Part shown: in pieces, positions 44,853-55,012 of the stretch | How positions within the stretch are numbered: the stretch's first letter is position 1 | Layout of the letters: each line of letters starts with the position of its first letter | Assembly: GCA_963770375.1 (NCBI GenBank) | Contig: CAVYPM010000017.1 | Span: 434,001-498,000 of the forward strand | Length of the DNA stretch: 64,000 bases | Origin: DASVBE01 sp963770375 | GTDB taxonomy: Bacteria > Actinomycetota > Actinomycetes > Streptosporangiales > Streptosporangiaceae | Direction of reading: 5' to 3' | Translations under genes and position numbers: made by a program | Notes under the pieces: model-generated | Told to the model about the DNA's origin: nothing | Database searches by the model: none | What the model saw: only the letters and a program-made list of their open reading frames with translations

Positions 44853-46168
44853 TGTTCCTCCTCGTGGGGAATCCGCGCGCGGACGGCTTCGACGTGGGCG
44901 GCCAGGTCCTCGGCGCCGCCCAGGGCGTCGATATGCCGGGCGACCGCGGCCAGCCCGGCCCGGTCGTACTCGACCAGGTGGATGCCGCGCAGGAAGGACA
45001 GCACGGACAGGCCGCCGGTGTGCCGCGCGGTTCCGCCGGTGGGCAGCACGTGGTTGGACCCGGCCAGGTAGTCGCCGAGCGACACCGGTGCGTACGGGCC
45101 GGCGAAGATCGCGCCGGCGTTGCGCACCCGGCGGGCCACCGCGCCGGGCTGCTCGGTCTGGATCTCCAGATGCTCGGGCGCCCAGGCGTCCGACACGGCC
45201 AGTGCCGCGTCGATGCTGTCCACCAGCACGCAGGCGGCCTGCCCGGCGAGCGCGGTCGCGACCCGCTCCCGGTGCCGGGCCGCCGCCACCCGGGCGGCCA
45301 GCGGGCCGGCCACCCGGGCGGCCAGCCCCTCGTCGGTGGTGATCAGCAGGCAGGCGGCCAGCGGGTCGTGCTCGGCCTGGGCGACCAGGTCCGCGGCGAC
45401 CAGGTCCGGGTCCGCGGTGCGGTCGGCGATGACCGCGATCTCGGTCGGGCCCGCCTCGGCGTCGGTGCCGATCGTGCCCATCAGCAGCCGCTTGGCCGCG
45501 GCGACGTAGACGTTGCCGGGGCCGGTCACCACGTCGGCCGCGGCGCAGTCCGCCGTCCCGTACGCGAACATCGCGATGGCCTGGGCCCCGCCGGCCGCGT
45601 GCACCTCGGTGACGCCGAGCAGCGCGCAGGCGGCCAGCACGGCCGGGGCGGGCAGGCCGCCGTGCGCGGCGCTGGGCGGCGACGCCACGGCGATCTCGCT
45701 GACCCCGGCGACCTGGGCGGGGATGACGTTCATCACCACCGACGACGGGTACGCGACCAGGCCGCCGGGCACGTACACGCCGGCCCGCCGGACCGGCACG
45801 TACCGTTCCGTGACGGTCGAGCCCGGGGCGAGCTCGGTGACCGGCTCGGCGGGCAGCTGGGCCTCGTGCACCAGCCGCGCCCGGCGGGCGGCCTCCTGCA
45901 GCGCGGCCCGCACGGCCGGGTCCAGCGCCCGCCCGGCGTCCGCGAGCGCGGCGGCCGGGACCCGGGTGGTGGCCAGGTCCACGCCGTCGAACCGGGCGGT
46001 GTACTCGCGTACCGCGGCGGCGCCGCGCTGCCGGACGTCCTCGCACACCGGCCGGACCGCTTCGGTGGCCTTTTCCACGTCGACCGCGGCCCGCGGCAGC
46101 ACGCCGGCCAGCTTCCCGCCGGACAGGCCGGCCGGATCCGTCCCGCGCAGGTCGATGATTCTCAGCAC
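44849..46168 (-). CDS. hisD: Histidinol dehydrogenase
   Basis: 439 residues, Zn enzyme doing the last two oxidations to histidine. Signature region VYVPGGLVAYPSSVVMNVIP, NAD site VVTGPGNVYVAAAKRLL, Zn and catalytic ligands in AEHDPLAACLL, WAPEHLEI and TGGLSVLSFLRGIHLVEYD. ATG or equivalent at 46168. 139 nt separate it from hisG. Confidence 0.95.
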   Translation of the reverse strand: MLRIIDLRGTDPAGLSGGKLAGVLPRAAVDVEKATEAVRPVCEDVRQRGAAAVREYTARFDGVDLATTRVPAAALADAGRALDPAVRAALQEAARRARLVHEAQLPAEPVTELAPGSTVTERYVPVRRAGVYVPGGLVAYPSSVVMNVIPAQVAGVSEIAVASPPSAAHGGLPAPAVLAACALLGVTEVHAAGGAQAIAMFAYGTADCAAADVVTGPGNVYVAAAKRLLMGTIGTDAEAGPTEIAVIADRTADPDLVAADLVAQAEHDPLAACLLITTDEGLAARVAGPLAARVAAARHRERVATALAGQAACVLVDSIDAALAVSDAWAPEHLEIQTEQPGAVARRVRNAGAIFAGPYAPVSLGDYLAGSNHVLPTGGTARHTGGLSVLSFLRGIHLVEYDRAGLAAVARHIDALGGAEDLAAHVEAVRARIPHEEEQ

Positions 46169-46307
46169 CGGCCCAGCCTAACGGCCCGCCGGATGGGCAT
46201 ACCCCGTCCCACCAGCCACTCCTGTCTCTCGTGAGCACGATGAATTACCGGATCGCGGCCATTTCCCGGTGGTATTTACCGGCGCCGCGGTCAGATCACG
46301 GGAATGG

Positions 46308-47183
46308 CTACTCGATGATCTTGGAAATGGGGAGTTCCAGGATGTCGTGGGCTCCGGCCGCGCGCAGGGCCGGGATGAGCGTGTTGACCCCGCGCTTGGG
46401 CACCACGGCCTCGACCGCGTGCATGTCGCCGCGGGCCAGCGAGGTGATCGTGGGCGAGGCCATCGCGGGCAGGATGCTGGTGACCGCCGCCAGCTCGCTG
46501 GCCGCCACGTTGAGCTTCACCAGCACGTTGCGGCGGGCCTGGATGGCGCCGCGGAGCAGCAGCGCGATGTCCTCCATCGCGGCCCGGCGCTCCGGGTCGG
46601 TGTAGGAGTCCTGGCAGGCGACCAGCTCGGTGTAGCTGACCAGCAGCGTGGCCAGGATCTTCAGCCCGTTGCGGCGCAGCGAGGAGCCGGTCTCGGTGAG
46701 GTCCACGATCGCGTCGACGATGTCGGGGACCTTGGCCTCGGTGGCGCCGTAGGACGGGATGACCACCGCCTTGACCCCGTTGCCGTCCAGGAACGCACGG
46801 GTCATGGCCGGGAACTCGGTCGAGATCCGGATGCCCTCGGGCAGGTCGGAGACGTCCTGCCAGGGCGCCGTGGCGGGCACCGCGAGGACCACCCGGACCG
46901 GTTCTGAGGTGGCCTTGGAGTAGTGCAGCTCGCCGAGCGAGGCGACGTCCGCGCCGGTCTCGGTGATCCAGTCCCGGCCGGTGATGCCGAAGTCGAACAG
47001 GCCCTGCTCGAGGTAGGACGGGATCTCCTGCGGCCGCAGGAAGCGGACCCGCTCGATGCGCGGGTCGTCGATGGTGGCGTGGTAATCGCGGTCCGATGAC
47101 CGGCGGACGGTCAGGTCGGCGGCGTCGAAGAGGTCGAGGGTCGCCCGCTCGAGGGAGCCTTTGGGCAGCACCAGGGACAGCAC
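46308..47183 (-). CDS. hisG: ATP phosphoribosyltransferase (long form)
   Basis: 291 residues, first enzyme of histidine synthesis. Start GTG 47183 (LSLVLPKGSLERATLDLF), PRPP loop YSKATSEP-type region and DIVDAIVDLTETGSSLRRNG. The long-form C-terminal regulatory domain (RRNVLVKLNVAASELAAV, ending ELPISKIIE) allows allosteric inhibition by histidine without HisZ. Linked to hisD but with a 139-nt gap; hisE, which often neighbours hisG in actinobacteria, is not found here. Confidence 0.95.
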   Translation of the reverse strand: MLSLVLPKGSLERATLDLFDAADLTVRRSSDRDYHATIDDPRIERVRFLRPQEIPSYLEQGLFDFGITGRDWITETGADVASLGELHYSKATSEPVRVVLAVPATAPWQDVSDLPEGIRISTEFPAMTRAFLDGNGVKAVVIPSYGATEAKVPDIVDAIVDLTETGSSLRRNGLKILATLLVSYTELVACQDSYTDPERRAAMEDIALLLRGAIQARRNVLVKLNVAASELAAVTSILPAMASPTITSLARGDMHAVEAVVPKRGVNTLIPALRAAGAHDILELPISKIIE

Positions 47184-47275
47184 GGCAGGAACCTTTCACT
47201 GGTGGCAGGGGCGTAAGGCGGCCCCGCCAGACGGAGGGGAACCGGGGCAGCGGCCGGCCACGTCAGTCCGGCCGC

Positions 47276-48249
47276 TCAGATATGGCCCGCGATGCGGTGC
47301 GGGACGTACGGCTTCTCCAGCTGCTCCGTCTCCTGCCGGGTCAGCTCTACGTCTAGCGCGGCGACCGCGTCATCCAGGTGCGATGCCTTGGTCACCCCGA
47401 CGATCGGCGCGGTCACGCCGGGGCGGCCCAGAAGCCAGGCCATGGCGACCTGCGCCCGGGGGATCCCGCGGGCGCTGGCGACCTCCGCGACCTGCTCGTG
47501 GACCTGCTGGTCCTCGGGCAGGTACAGGTTCTGGCCGAACTCGTCGGTCTCGCTGCGCGCGGTGGTGGTGTCCCAGTCCCTGGTCAGCCGGCCGCGGGCG
47601 AGCGGGCTCCACGGGATCACGCCGACGCCCTGGTCGAGGCAGAGCGGCAGCATCTCGCGCTCTTCCTCGCGGTAGATCAGGTTGTAGTGGTTCTGCATGC
47701 TGACGAACTTCGTCCAGCCGTTGGCCTCGGCCACGTGCTGGGCCTTGGCGAACTGCCAGGCGTACATCGACGAGGCGCCGATGTACCGGGCCTTGCCCGC
47801 CTTGACCACGTCGTGCAGCGCCTCCATGGTCTCCTCGATCGGCGTCCGGCGGTCCCACCGGTGGATCTGGTACAGGTCCACGTAGTCGGTGCCCAGCCGG
47901 CGTCAGGCTGTGGTCGATCTCGGTCATGATCGCCTTGCGGGACAGCCCGCGGCCGTTCGGCCCCTCGCGCATCACGCCCGTGCACCTTGGTGGCCAGCAC
48001 GATCTCGTCGCGCTTGGCGAAGTCCTTCAGCGCCCGGCCGGTGATCTCCTCGCTGGACCCCAGCGAGTACACGTTCGCGGTGTCGAAGAAGTTGATCCCG
48101 GCCTCGATGGCCTGCCGGATCAGCGGGCGGCTGGCTTCCTCGTCCAGCGACCACGGATGACCGCCGCGGCCCGGCTCGCCGAAGCTCATGCAGCCCAGGC
48201 AGATGCGGGACACGTACATCCCCGTCCGGCCCAGCGTCACGTACTTCAT
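47276..48249 (-). CDS. Aldo/keto reductase, two frame breaks
   Basis: About 325 residues. The N-terminal frame (MKYVTLGRTGMYVSRICLG, catalytic FFDTANVYSLGSSEE, LATKVHG) breaks near 47985. A middle piece MREGPNGRGLSRKAIMTEID is in another frame until about 47905, and the third frame carries VDLYQIHRWDRRTPIEETME, the His motif, then PWSPLARGRLTRDW and the NADPH-binding end APIVGVTKASHLDDAV. All conserved parts are present, so a working YajO-like aldo/keto reductase with sequence indels is likely. Downstream of hisG in the opposite operon sense. Confidence 0.83.
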
Positions 48250-48333
48250 GCCCGCTCCTCGGTCAGCGTCGTCGGCGTCCGGCCCGCCCCGACGATGATA
48301 TGCACCGCGCGCGGGGCGGCCCGGGCCGGGCCT

Positions 48334-49945
48334 CTAGCCCGCCCGGGCGATCAGGCCCTGCCAGGGGTGCAGGACCGTGGCGTCCTCCCCCGCCGGGGAC
48401 GGTTCGCCGGTGCGGAAGAGAACCTCACCCGCCGCTCTCGTCAGCCTGGCTGGGATACCGGCCAGGTTCACCGCCACGAGAAGGGGCCCCACCCGGTAGA
48501 CCCACAGGCCGCCGTCGAGGGTGACCTGCTCGTAGCGGGCCAGGTCTGGCGTGGCCTGCGCCTTGCGGAGGCGGATCAGGTCGCGGGTGAAGGCCAGGAT
48601 GGACCCCGGGTCGCCGCGCTGGGCCGCCACGTTGCAGGCAGCCGTGTCGCCGAGGGGAAGCCACGGTCTGGCCGCGGTGCTGAAGCCGCCTCCCGCCGAC
48701 GCGTCCCAGTGCATCGGGGTCCGGGCCCGGTCGCGGCTGAGCTGGCCGCCCAGGCCGCCCGCGGTCATCGGGTCACGTTCCAGCTCGGGCGGCACCGCGA
48801 CGTCGGGCAGGCCGATCTCGTCGCCGTAGTAGAGCACGAACGCGCCGGGCAGGGTGGCCATGATCAGCAGCGCGAGCCGGATCTTGCGCTCGTCGCCGCC
48901 GCACCAGCGGGTGGCGAGCCGGCCGACGTCGTGGTTGGAGGCGGTCCACACCGGGCAGGCGGTGGCGGGCAGGGTCGCCGCGGTGTCCGCCGCGACCGCG
49001 GCCAGCGACTTCGGCGGTGAAGTCCGCGAACACGAACGGGAAGTTGAAGCCGAGCTGGAGCTCGTCGTCCTGGCCGTAGAACGGGGCCAGCGCCGCGGCG
49101 CTGCTCACCCAGGTCTCGCCGAGGAGGAGCCGGGGTGGCTGATACCGGTCCGCGATCACCCGCCAGTCCCGGTAGACGCCATGGACCTCGGGCTGGTTCA
49201 TGTTGTACTTCGCCTGCAGGCCGTAGGCCCCCGACAGCCGCGTCCCGCCCGGCTCCAGCGGCGGGTTGTCCCGCAGCAGCGCGTCCTTGTACAGGCCGTG
49301 GGCCACGTCGATGCGGAACCCGGCCACCCCGCGGCCGAACCAGAACTCCAGGATCTGCGCGAACGCCTCGTGCACCGGCGGGTGCCACCAGTTCAGGTCC
49401 GGCTGGGCGGGCAGGAAGTTGTGCAGGTAGTACTGGCCGGTCGGCTCGTGCCAGGTCCAGGCCGGGGCGCCGGTGAAGTCGCGCCAGTTGTTCGGCGGGC
49501 CGCCGTCGCCGGCCGGGCCGGCCCACACGTACCAGTCGCGGTGCTCCGCGCTCTTTCCGGTCAGCGCGTCCGCGAACCACGGGTGCGCCGAGCTGGTGTG
49601 GTTGGGCACCAGGTCGAGCAGCACCCGCATGCCCCGCGACCCCGCCGCGCTGATCAGCTCGTCCAGGTCGGCCAGGGTGCCGAGCTCGGGGTGCACGCCG
49701 AGGTAGTCGCTGACGTCGTAGCCCCAGTCCTGGTCCGGCGACGGCATCGTCGGGGACAGCCAGATGGCGTCCACGCCGAGCCAGGACAGGTGATCGAGCC
49801 GGCTCAGCAGGCCGCGCAGGTCGCCGTACCCGTCGCCGTTGCTGTCCTGCCAGGACCGCACGTACAGCTGGTACAGCACGGCGCCCGGCCACCAGCGGCG
49901 GTCCGGACCATGATCCGGGGCGTGCTCGGGGGCGTGGTCAGGCAT
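48334..49945 (-). CDS. GH13 alpha-glucosidase/alpha-amylase-family protein, single frameshift
   Basis: About 535 residues from ATG 49945, preceded by AAAGGAGG. GH13 conserved regions: LLDLVPNHTS (I), GFRIDVAHGL with the nucleophile Asp (II), LLLGETWV with the acid Glu (III), and, after a frame break near 49012, TASNHDVGRLATRW with the transition-state Asp (IV). The end ATVLHPWQGLIARAG belongs to the C-terminal beta domain. No signal peptide, so it is probably intracellular and acts on oligosaccharides such as maltose, isomaltose or trehalose. The sugar ABC importer at 51999-56417 is close by. Confidence 0.88.
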
Positions 49946-50009
49946 GATCCTCCTTTGCTGGGGCGGGGCGCGGCTTGCCCCGCCAGGCGGGCGAGCCGAC
50001 AATAAGAGC

Positions 50010-50411
50010 GTGCTCCATACAGTCGAGCTGGTGCTGGTGATCCTGCTGCCCACGGCGGCCGGCTACGCACTGCTGGCCAGCTTCGGCGCGTGGGGGCGGC
50101 TCGCGGACCGGCGCTACCGGCGGCGGGACGCGCTGCGCCCGGCGGCCGAGCCGATCGAGCGGCTGACCGCGAACCTGCGCCGGCTCCGGGTCCAGCTGGA
50201 CCAGACCGAGACCCGCAGCGGGCTGACCGCCAAGCACGCCCGGCTGACCGCGCTGCGCGGCGCCTACCTGGACGCGCTCGGCGACGCCTGCACGCGGCTC
50301 GAGGTCCGCCCGCCGGACGGCGGCGCCCGGGCGCCGCTGGCGGAGATCTACCGGGCCGAGGCGGCGCTGCGCGAGCGCGGCCTGGACGTGCGGGAGCCAC
50401 TGGCCCACTGA
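50010..50411 (+). CDS. Small membrane-anchored protein of unknown function
   Basis: 133 residues from GTG 50010. One N-terminal TM helix (VELVLVILLPTAAGYALLA), then a basic cytoplasmic part with a probable coiled coil (IERLTANLRRLRVQLDQTE, ALRGAYLDALGDACTRLEV). No known family recognised. Precedes the metallophosphoesterase by 45 nt and probably shares its transcript. Confidence 0.7.
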   Translation: MLHTVELVLVILLPTAAGYALLASFGAWGRLADRRYRRRDALRPAAEPIERLTANLRRLRVQLDQTETRSGLTAKHARLTALRGAYLDALGDACTRLEVRPPDGGARAPLAEIYRAEAALRERGLDVREPLAH

Positions 50412-50456
50412 GCGCCGTGGCCGGGGGCAATCCCGCCCGGCGCATACGATCGTCAG

Positions 50457-51174
50457 ATGGTCTGTGTACTCGCCGTCTCCGACCAGGTGGACGAGGGGCT
50501 GTACGCCGATCTGCGCCCGGTGCGCGGCGCGGACCTCATCCTGGCCTGCGGTGACCTGCCCTTCGAGTACCTGGGCTACCTGATGAACGGGCTCGACGTG
50601 CCGCTGGTCTTCGTGCCCGGGAACCATGATCCCGACGTGTCCGGCTACCGCCAGTCCCGGGCCGGGCTGACGCTGCGGGCCGGGCTGTCCGGCCCGGAAC
50701 CCGTGGCCAGACGGCGCCCTCAACGCCGACGGCACGATCGTCGAGGCGGCCGGGCTGCGGGTGGCCGGCCTGGGCGGCTGCCTGCGCTACTCCCCCGGGC
50801 CGAACCAGTACACCGAGGCGCAGCAGGCCCGGCGGGCCTGGGCCCTGCGGGCCACCGCACGGTGGCAGCGGCTGCGCGGCCGCCCGCCGGTGGACGTCCT
50901 GCTCACCCACGCCCCGGCGGCCGGGCACGGGGACGGCCCCGACCCGGCGCACCACGGGTTCGCCGCGCTGCCCGCGCTGGTCGCCGCGCTGGCGCCGGGG
51001 GTCATGCTGCACGGGCACGTCCTGCCGCACGAGAGCACCACCGGCGGCCGCCCCCTCGGCCGCACCGAGGTGCGCAACGTGACCGGCCGTCACCTGCTGG
51101 ACATCTCCCCTGGCCGGCCCGCCCGCCAGGACACCAGGCACACCAGAGAGCAGAGCGGAGGCTGTCGTGGCTGA
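50457..51174 (+). CDS. Calcineurin-like metallophosphoesterase, single frameshift
   Basis: About 238 residues. First metal motif is reduced (LAVSDQVDEGLYADL), then LACGDLPFEYL, FVPGNHDPD (GNHD), and after a frame break near 50703 LLTHAPAAGHGDGPDP and LHGHVLPHE (GHxH-like). Restoring the frame reads WPDGALNADGTIVEAAGLRV. The usual DxH of motif 1 is replaced by SDQ, so metal binding may be altered. Ends overlapping the ParB-like gene start by 8 nt. Confidence 0.8.
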
Positions 51175-52006
51175 CACCGGGTTCCCGCGCTCGGACGTGG
51201 AGAACGACTTCGAGCGGGCCCGCCGCCGCCAGGTGCTGGCCCGGCTGGGCCAGCGGCTGCGCCGCGAGCCGGATGACGTCAACCTGATCCTGCCGTTCGA
51301 CGAGGTGGTGGCCGCGCTGGGGCGGCGCGGCGAGCGTTCCCTCGGCCTGCAGACGATCCGGCTGGAGTCCGTGGTTGGCACGGTGGACAACAGCCAGGAC
51401 TTCGACCGGCGGTTCCGGCCCACCACCGGCCGGGTGCGCGAGCGGTGGGAGCGGCTGGCCCTGGCCCAGCGGCGGGGCGAGTCGCTCCCGCCGATCAACG
51501 TGTACCAGGTCGGCGACATGTACTTCGTCGAGGACGGCCACCACCGGGTGTCGATCGCGCTGGCCACCGGGCAGAAGGTGATCGACGCGTACGTCACCGA
51601 GGTGCTGACCGCAATCCCGCCGGCCGGCGCCCGCAGCCGGGCGGCCATGTTCCTGCGCGGCTACGAGCGCACGTTCCGGGACCGGGTGCCGCTGCCCGAG
51701 CAGGCCTACGCCAAGATCACGTTCACCAGCCCGTGGGCCTACGCCGAGCTGGGCGGCGCGGTCGAGGCCTGGGGCTGCCGGGCCATGCAGGACGCGCGCC
51801 GGTTCATGGACCGCGCGGAGATCGCACGCCGGTGGTACTCCGAGGAGTACCGGCCGGTCGTGCGCATGCTCCGCGCCGCTGACCTCATCGGCAACCGCAC
51901 CGAGGCCGAGGCCTACCAGCGGGTGGCGCGCGAGCGCTACCGGCTGATGCGGACGCACGAGTGGAACGACGAGATCATCGAGCGCCTCCGCAAGGAGGTC
52001 AGGTAG
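51167..52006 (+). CDS. ParB-like nuclease-domain protein of unknown function
   Basis: 279 residues from GTG 51167 with GGAGG 5 nt upstream. Central ParB/Srx-like motif PINVYQVGDMYFVEDGHHRV, then SIALATGQKVIDAYVTEVLT. The N-terminus (FERARRRQVLARLGQRLRRE) and C-terminus are helical and basic. Lacks the HTH of chromosomal ParB, so not a partition protein. Many actinobacteria have this gene, function unknown. Overlaps the convergent ABC ATPase by 8 nt. Confidence 0.78.
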   Translation: MADTGFPRSDVENDFERARRRQVLARLGQRLRREPDDVNLILPFDEVVAALGRRGERSLGLQTIRLESVVGTVDNSQDFDRRFRPTTGRVRERWERLALAQRRGESLPPINVYQVGDMYFVEDGHHRVSIALATGQKVIDAYVTEVLTAIPPAGARSRAAMFLRGYERTFRDRVPLPEQAYAKITFTSPWAYAELGGAVEAWGCRAMQDARRFMDRAEIARRWYSEEYRPVVRMLRAADLIGNRTEAEAYQRVARERYRLMRTHEWNDEIIERLRKEVR

Positions 52007-53198
52007 CCGCGGGCGCACCTGCTCCCAGGGTCAGGTTCGCGCCGTTGTCCGGGTCGAAGATGTGCATCGAGGACACGTCGGCCCACAGCTCGGCGCTGTC
52101 ACCCTCCTTGATCTGGGTGTCCGGGTCCAGCCGCGCGGTCACGGTCTCGGCGGAGCCCAGCTCGGCCGCACCGGAATCCGCGGCCAGGTCAGCCAGCTGG
52201 TCGGTCTTCGCGGTCAGCCCGCTCTCCTGCGTGAAGTAGATGAAGACGTCCGAGCCCATCGACTCGACCACGTCAATGGTGGCCTGGAACGTAACGCCCT
52301 TGGCCTGATCGGCGGCCTGGACCAGGGACGCGTCCTCGATGTCCTCGGGGCGGATGCCCACGATGACCTGACGGCCCGAGTTGCTGCTCTCCAGGGCCTG
52401 GCGCAGCTGTGGCGCCAGCGGCAGCCGGCCAATCGACGTGGTCACGCCGCCCTCCTCCAGCGTGCCCGCCATGAAGTTCATGGCCGGCGAGCCGATGAAG
52501 CCGGCCACGAACAGGTTGACCGGGTTCGCGTACAGCTCGTGCGGCGAGCCGACCTGCTGCAGGATCCCGCTGCGCATGACCGCGAGCCGGTCGCCCAGGG
52601 TCATCGCCTCGGTCTGGTCGTGGGTGACGTACACCATCGTGGTGCCGAGCCGCTTCTGCAGCTTGGACACCTCGGTGCGGGTCTGCACCCGCAGCTTGGC
52701 GTCCAGGTTGGAGAGCGGCTCGTCCATCAGGAAGACCGCGGGATCGCGGACGATGGCCCGGCCCATGGCGACTCGCTGCCGCTGGCCGCCGGACAGGTTG
52801 GCCGGGCGCCGTTCCAGGTGCTGGGTCAGGTCCAGGATCCGCGCGGCCTCGTTGACCTTCTCGTCGATGGTCGCCTGCGGGGTCTTGGCCAGCTTGAGCG
52901 CGAAGCCCATGTTCTCCCGCACGGTCATGTGCGGGTACAGGGCGTAGCTCTGGAACACCATGGCGATGTCGCGGTCCTTCGGCGCGGCGTTGTTGACCAC
53001 CTTGCCGCCGATCCGCAACTCGCCGTCGGTGATGTCCTCCAGCCCGGCGATCATGTTGAGCGTGGTGGACTTCCCGCAGCCAGACGGCCCGACCAGGATC
53101 ACGAACTCGCCGTCGGCGATATCCAGGCTGATCTTGTCGACCGCCAGCGCCCCGTCAGGGAATCGCTTGGTCACGTTTTCGAGAGTGATTTCAGCCAC
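51999..53198 (-). CDS. Sugar ABC transporter ATP-binding protein (MsmK/UgpC type)
   Basis: 399 residues from GTG 53198 (AAGGAG 9 nt upstream). Walker A GPSGCGKSTT, Q-loop MVFQSYALYPHMTVRENM, signature LSGGQRQRVAMGRAIVRDP, Walker B VFLMDEPLSNLDAKLR, His loop YVTHDQTEAM, and a C-terminal TOBE/OB domain (VIVGIRPEDIEDASLV) typical of the carbohydrate CUT1 family. Energises the permeases just upstream. Confidence 0.94.
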   Translation of the reverse strand: MAEITLENVTKRFPDGALAVDKISLDIADGEFVILVGPSGCGKSTTLNMIAGLEDITDGELRIGGKVVNNAAPKDRDIAMVFQSYALYPHMTVRENMGFALKLAKTPQATIDEKVNEAARILDLTQHLERRPANLSGGQRQRVAMGRAIVRDPAVFLMDEPLSNLDAKLRVQTRTEVSKLQKRLGTTMVYVTHDQTEAMTLGDRLAVMRSGILQQVGSPHELYANPVNLFVAGFIGSPAMNFMAGTLEEGGVTTSIGRLPLAPQLRQALESSNSGRQVIVGIRPEDIEDASLVQAADQAKGVTFQATIDVVESMGSDVFIYFTQESGLTAKTDQLADLAADSGAAELGSAETVTARLDPDTQIKEGDSAELWADVSSMHIFDPDNGANLTLGAGAPAAT

Positions 53199-53221
53199 TG
53201 TGTTGCTCCTTGGGTTCTCAG

Positions 53222-54058
53222 CTAGCCCTTGACCGCGCCTGAGGTAAGTCCAGCGACGATCCGGCGCTGGAAGAACAGCACGAAGATGATGATGGGGATG
53301 GTAATGACTACCGCCGCGGCCGCGATGGGCCCGGTCGGCACTGTGAACTGCGAACTGCCGCTGAAGTAGGCCAGCGAGGCCGGCGCTGTCCGCGCGCTGA
53401 GCGTCGAGGTGAACGAGATCGCGAACAGGAACTCGTTCCAGCAGGCCAGGAACACCAGGATGGACGTGGTGACCATGCCGGGCGCCGCCAGCGGCGCGAT
53501 GACCCTGACGAACGCCTGGAACGGGGTGGCCCCGTCGACCTTGGCCGCCTTTTCCAGCTCCCACGGGATCTCCCGGAAGAACGCGGACAGCGTGTAGATG
53601 CCGAGCGGCAGCCCGAACGCCACGTACGGGATGATCAGGCCGGGCCAGGTGTTGTAAAGACCGATCGCCCGCAGGATGGTGAACAGCGGGGTGACCAGCG
53701 AGATCGCCGGGAACATGGCGATCAGCAGGGCCATGCCGATGAGCACCGCCTTGCCCGGGAAGTTCAGCCGGGCCACCGCGTAGGCCGCCATCGAGGCCAG
53801 CACCACGGCGATGAACGTGGCGATCAGCCCGATGCCGATCGAGTTCAGCAGCGGGCGGACGAACTGCCCGGTCGACAGGATCTCGTGGTAGTTGCTCCAG
53901 GTCCAGGCACTCGGGATGAACGACGGGTCGAGGACGGCGGCCGGTGTCTTGAACGACAGCGACACCATCCACAGCACCGGGATCAGCGCGAGCGCGATCA
54001 CGACGACGTTCGCTACGCCCCACTCGACCTTACGGACGGGGGTGGTTGCTGCGGCCAT
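53222..54058 (-). CDS. Sugar ABC transporter permease (MalG type)
   Basis: 278 residues, six helices. The EAA loop reads EIPWELEKAAKVDGATPFQA, with conserved Gly, between helices 4 and 5. N-terminal helix VVVIALALIPVLWMVSLSFK; C-terminal FFQRRIVAGLTSGAVKG is the MalG-type end. Six nt separate it from the other permease. Confidence 0.93.
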   Translation of the reverse strand: MAAATTPVRKVEWGVANVVVIALALIPVLWMVSLSFKTPAAVLDPSFIPSAWTWSNYHEILSTGQFVRPLLNSIGIGLIATFIAVVLASMAAYAVARLNFPGKAVLIGMALLIAMFPAISLVTPLFTILRAIGLYNTWPGLIIPYVAFGLPLGIYTLSAFFREIPWELEKAAKVDGATPFQAFVRVIAPLAAPGMVTTSILVFLACWNEFLFAISFTSTLSARTAPASLAYFSGSSQFTVPTGPIAAAAVVITIPIIIFVLFFQRRIVAGLTSGAVKG

Positions 54059-54064
54059 CAGTCG

Positions 54065-55012
54065 TCACCTCTTCCCGATGGCGGAACCGGGCGCGGCGGT
54101 GCCGAAGCCCTTGATGAATATGAACGCGATGATCGCCACGCAGATGAAGATGAGGATCGAGATGGCCGACCCGATGCCCAGGTTCAGCGCGATGAACAGG
54201 TTGTCCCAGCCGAGGATGGACACCGATCCGGTGCCGTTGTTGCCCCCGGTCAGGATGTAGATGTTGTCGAAGATCCGGAACGAGTCCAGGGTGCGGAACA
54301 GCAGCGCGACCAGGATCGCGGGCTTCATCAGCGGCACCGTGATCCGCCAGAACCGCTGCCAGCCGCTGGCGCCGTCGACCATCGCGGCCTTCTGCAGGTC
54401 CTCGGGCACCAGCGAGAGCCCGGCCAGCAGCAGCAGCCCCATGAACGGGGTCGTCTTCCAGATCTCGGCCAGGATGATGACCGCGATCGCCGAGACCTGG
54501 CTGGTCAGCGGCGCGGCGTTGTTGAACGCCGCGGACAGGTAGCCCTGGCTCGGCGTCCAGGCGTACTGCCAGCCGTAGGCCGCGGCCACCGTGACGATGC
54601 CGTACGGGATCAGCGCCGCGGTGCGGACCGAGCCCCGGCCGAAGATCGTCTTGTGCATCAGCATGGCCAGCAGCATGCCGAGGACCAGCGAGATGGTCAC
54701 CGAGAAGACCGTGATGATCAGGGTCACCTTCAGCGCTTCCCACCAGTACGGCGAGGACAGCACCGCGCCGTAGTTGGCCAGCCCGACGAACTTGATGTCC
54801 TGCGGCAGTTCCAGGTTGTACCGCTCGAGCGACAGCCAGACGGCGTAGCCGACCGGGTACGCGGTGACCGCGATCATCACGATCACCGCGGGCGCGCAGA
54901 GCAGCCAGCCGAGCCTGCGCTCGGCCCGCGCGCCCTCGGACAGTTGCCGCTTGTGGCCGGCGGGTCGCTGCTCGGCTGCCGCGCCGGCGGTCACCTCAGT
55001 GCTCGTACTCAT
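54065..55012 (-). CDS. Sugar ABC transporter permease (MalF type)
   Basis: 315 residues, six helices. A first helix LLCAPAVIVMIAVTAYPVGY, typical of MalF/UgpA proteins, and an EAA loop LVPEDLQKAAMVDGASGWQR. Start ATG 55012 lies within the end of the binding-protein gene (17-nt overlap). Confidence 0.93.
   Translation of the reverse strand: MSTSTEVTAGAAAEQRPAGHKRQLSEGARAERRLGWLLCAPAVIVMIAVTAYPVGYAVWLSLERYNLELPQDIKFVGLANYGAVLSSPYWWEALKVTLIITVFSVTISLVLGMLLAMLMHKTIFGRGSVRTAALIPYGIVTVAAAYGWQYAWTPSQGYLSAAFNNAAPLTSQVSAIAVIILAEIWKTTPFMGLLLLAGLSLVPEDLQKAAMVDGASGWQRFWRITVPLMKPAILVALLFRTLDSFRIFDNIYILTGGNNGTGSVSILGWDNLFIALNLGIGSAISILIFICVAIIAFIFIKGFGTAAPGSAIGKR

Noticed and set aside
43758..46238. 826-aa frame joining hisC with upstream sequence
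   Set aside because: The upstream half is hisD read in the wrong frame; hisC starts at GTG 44852.
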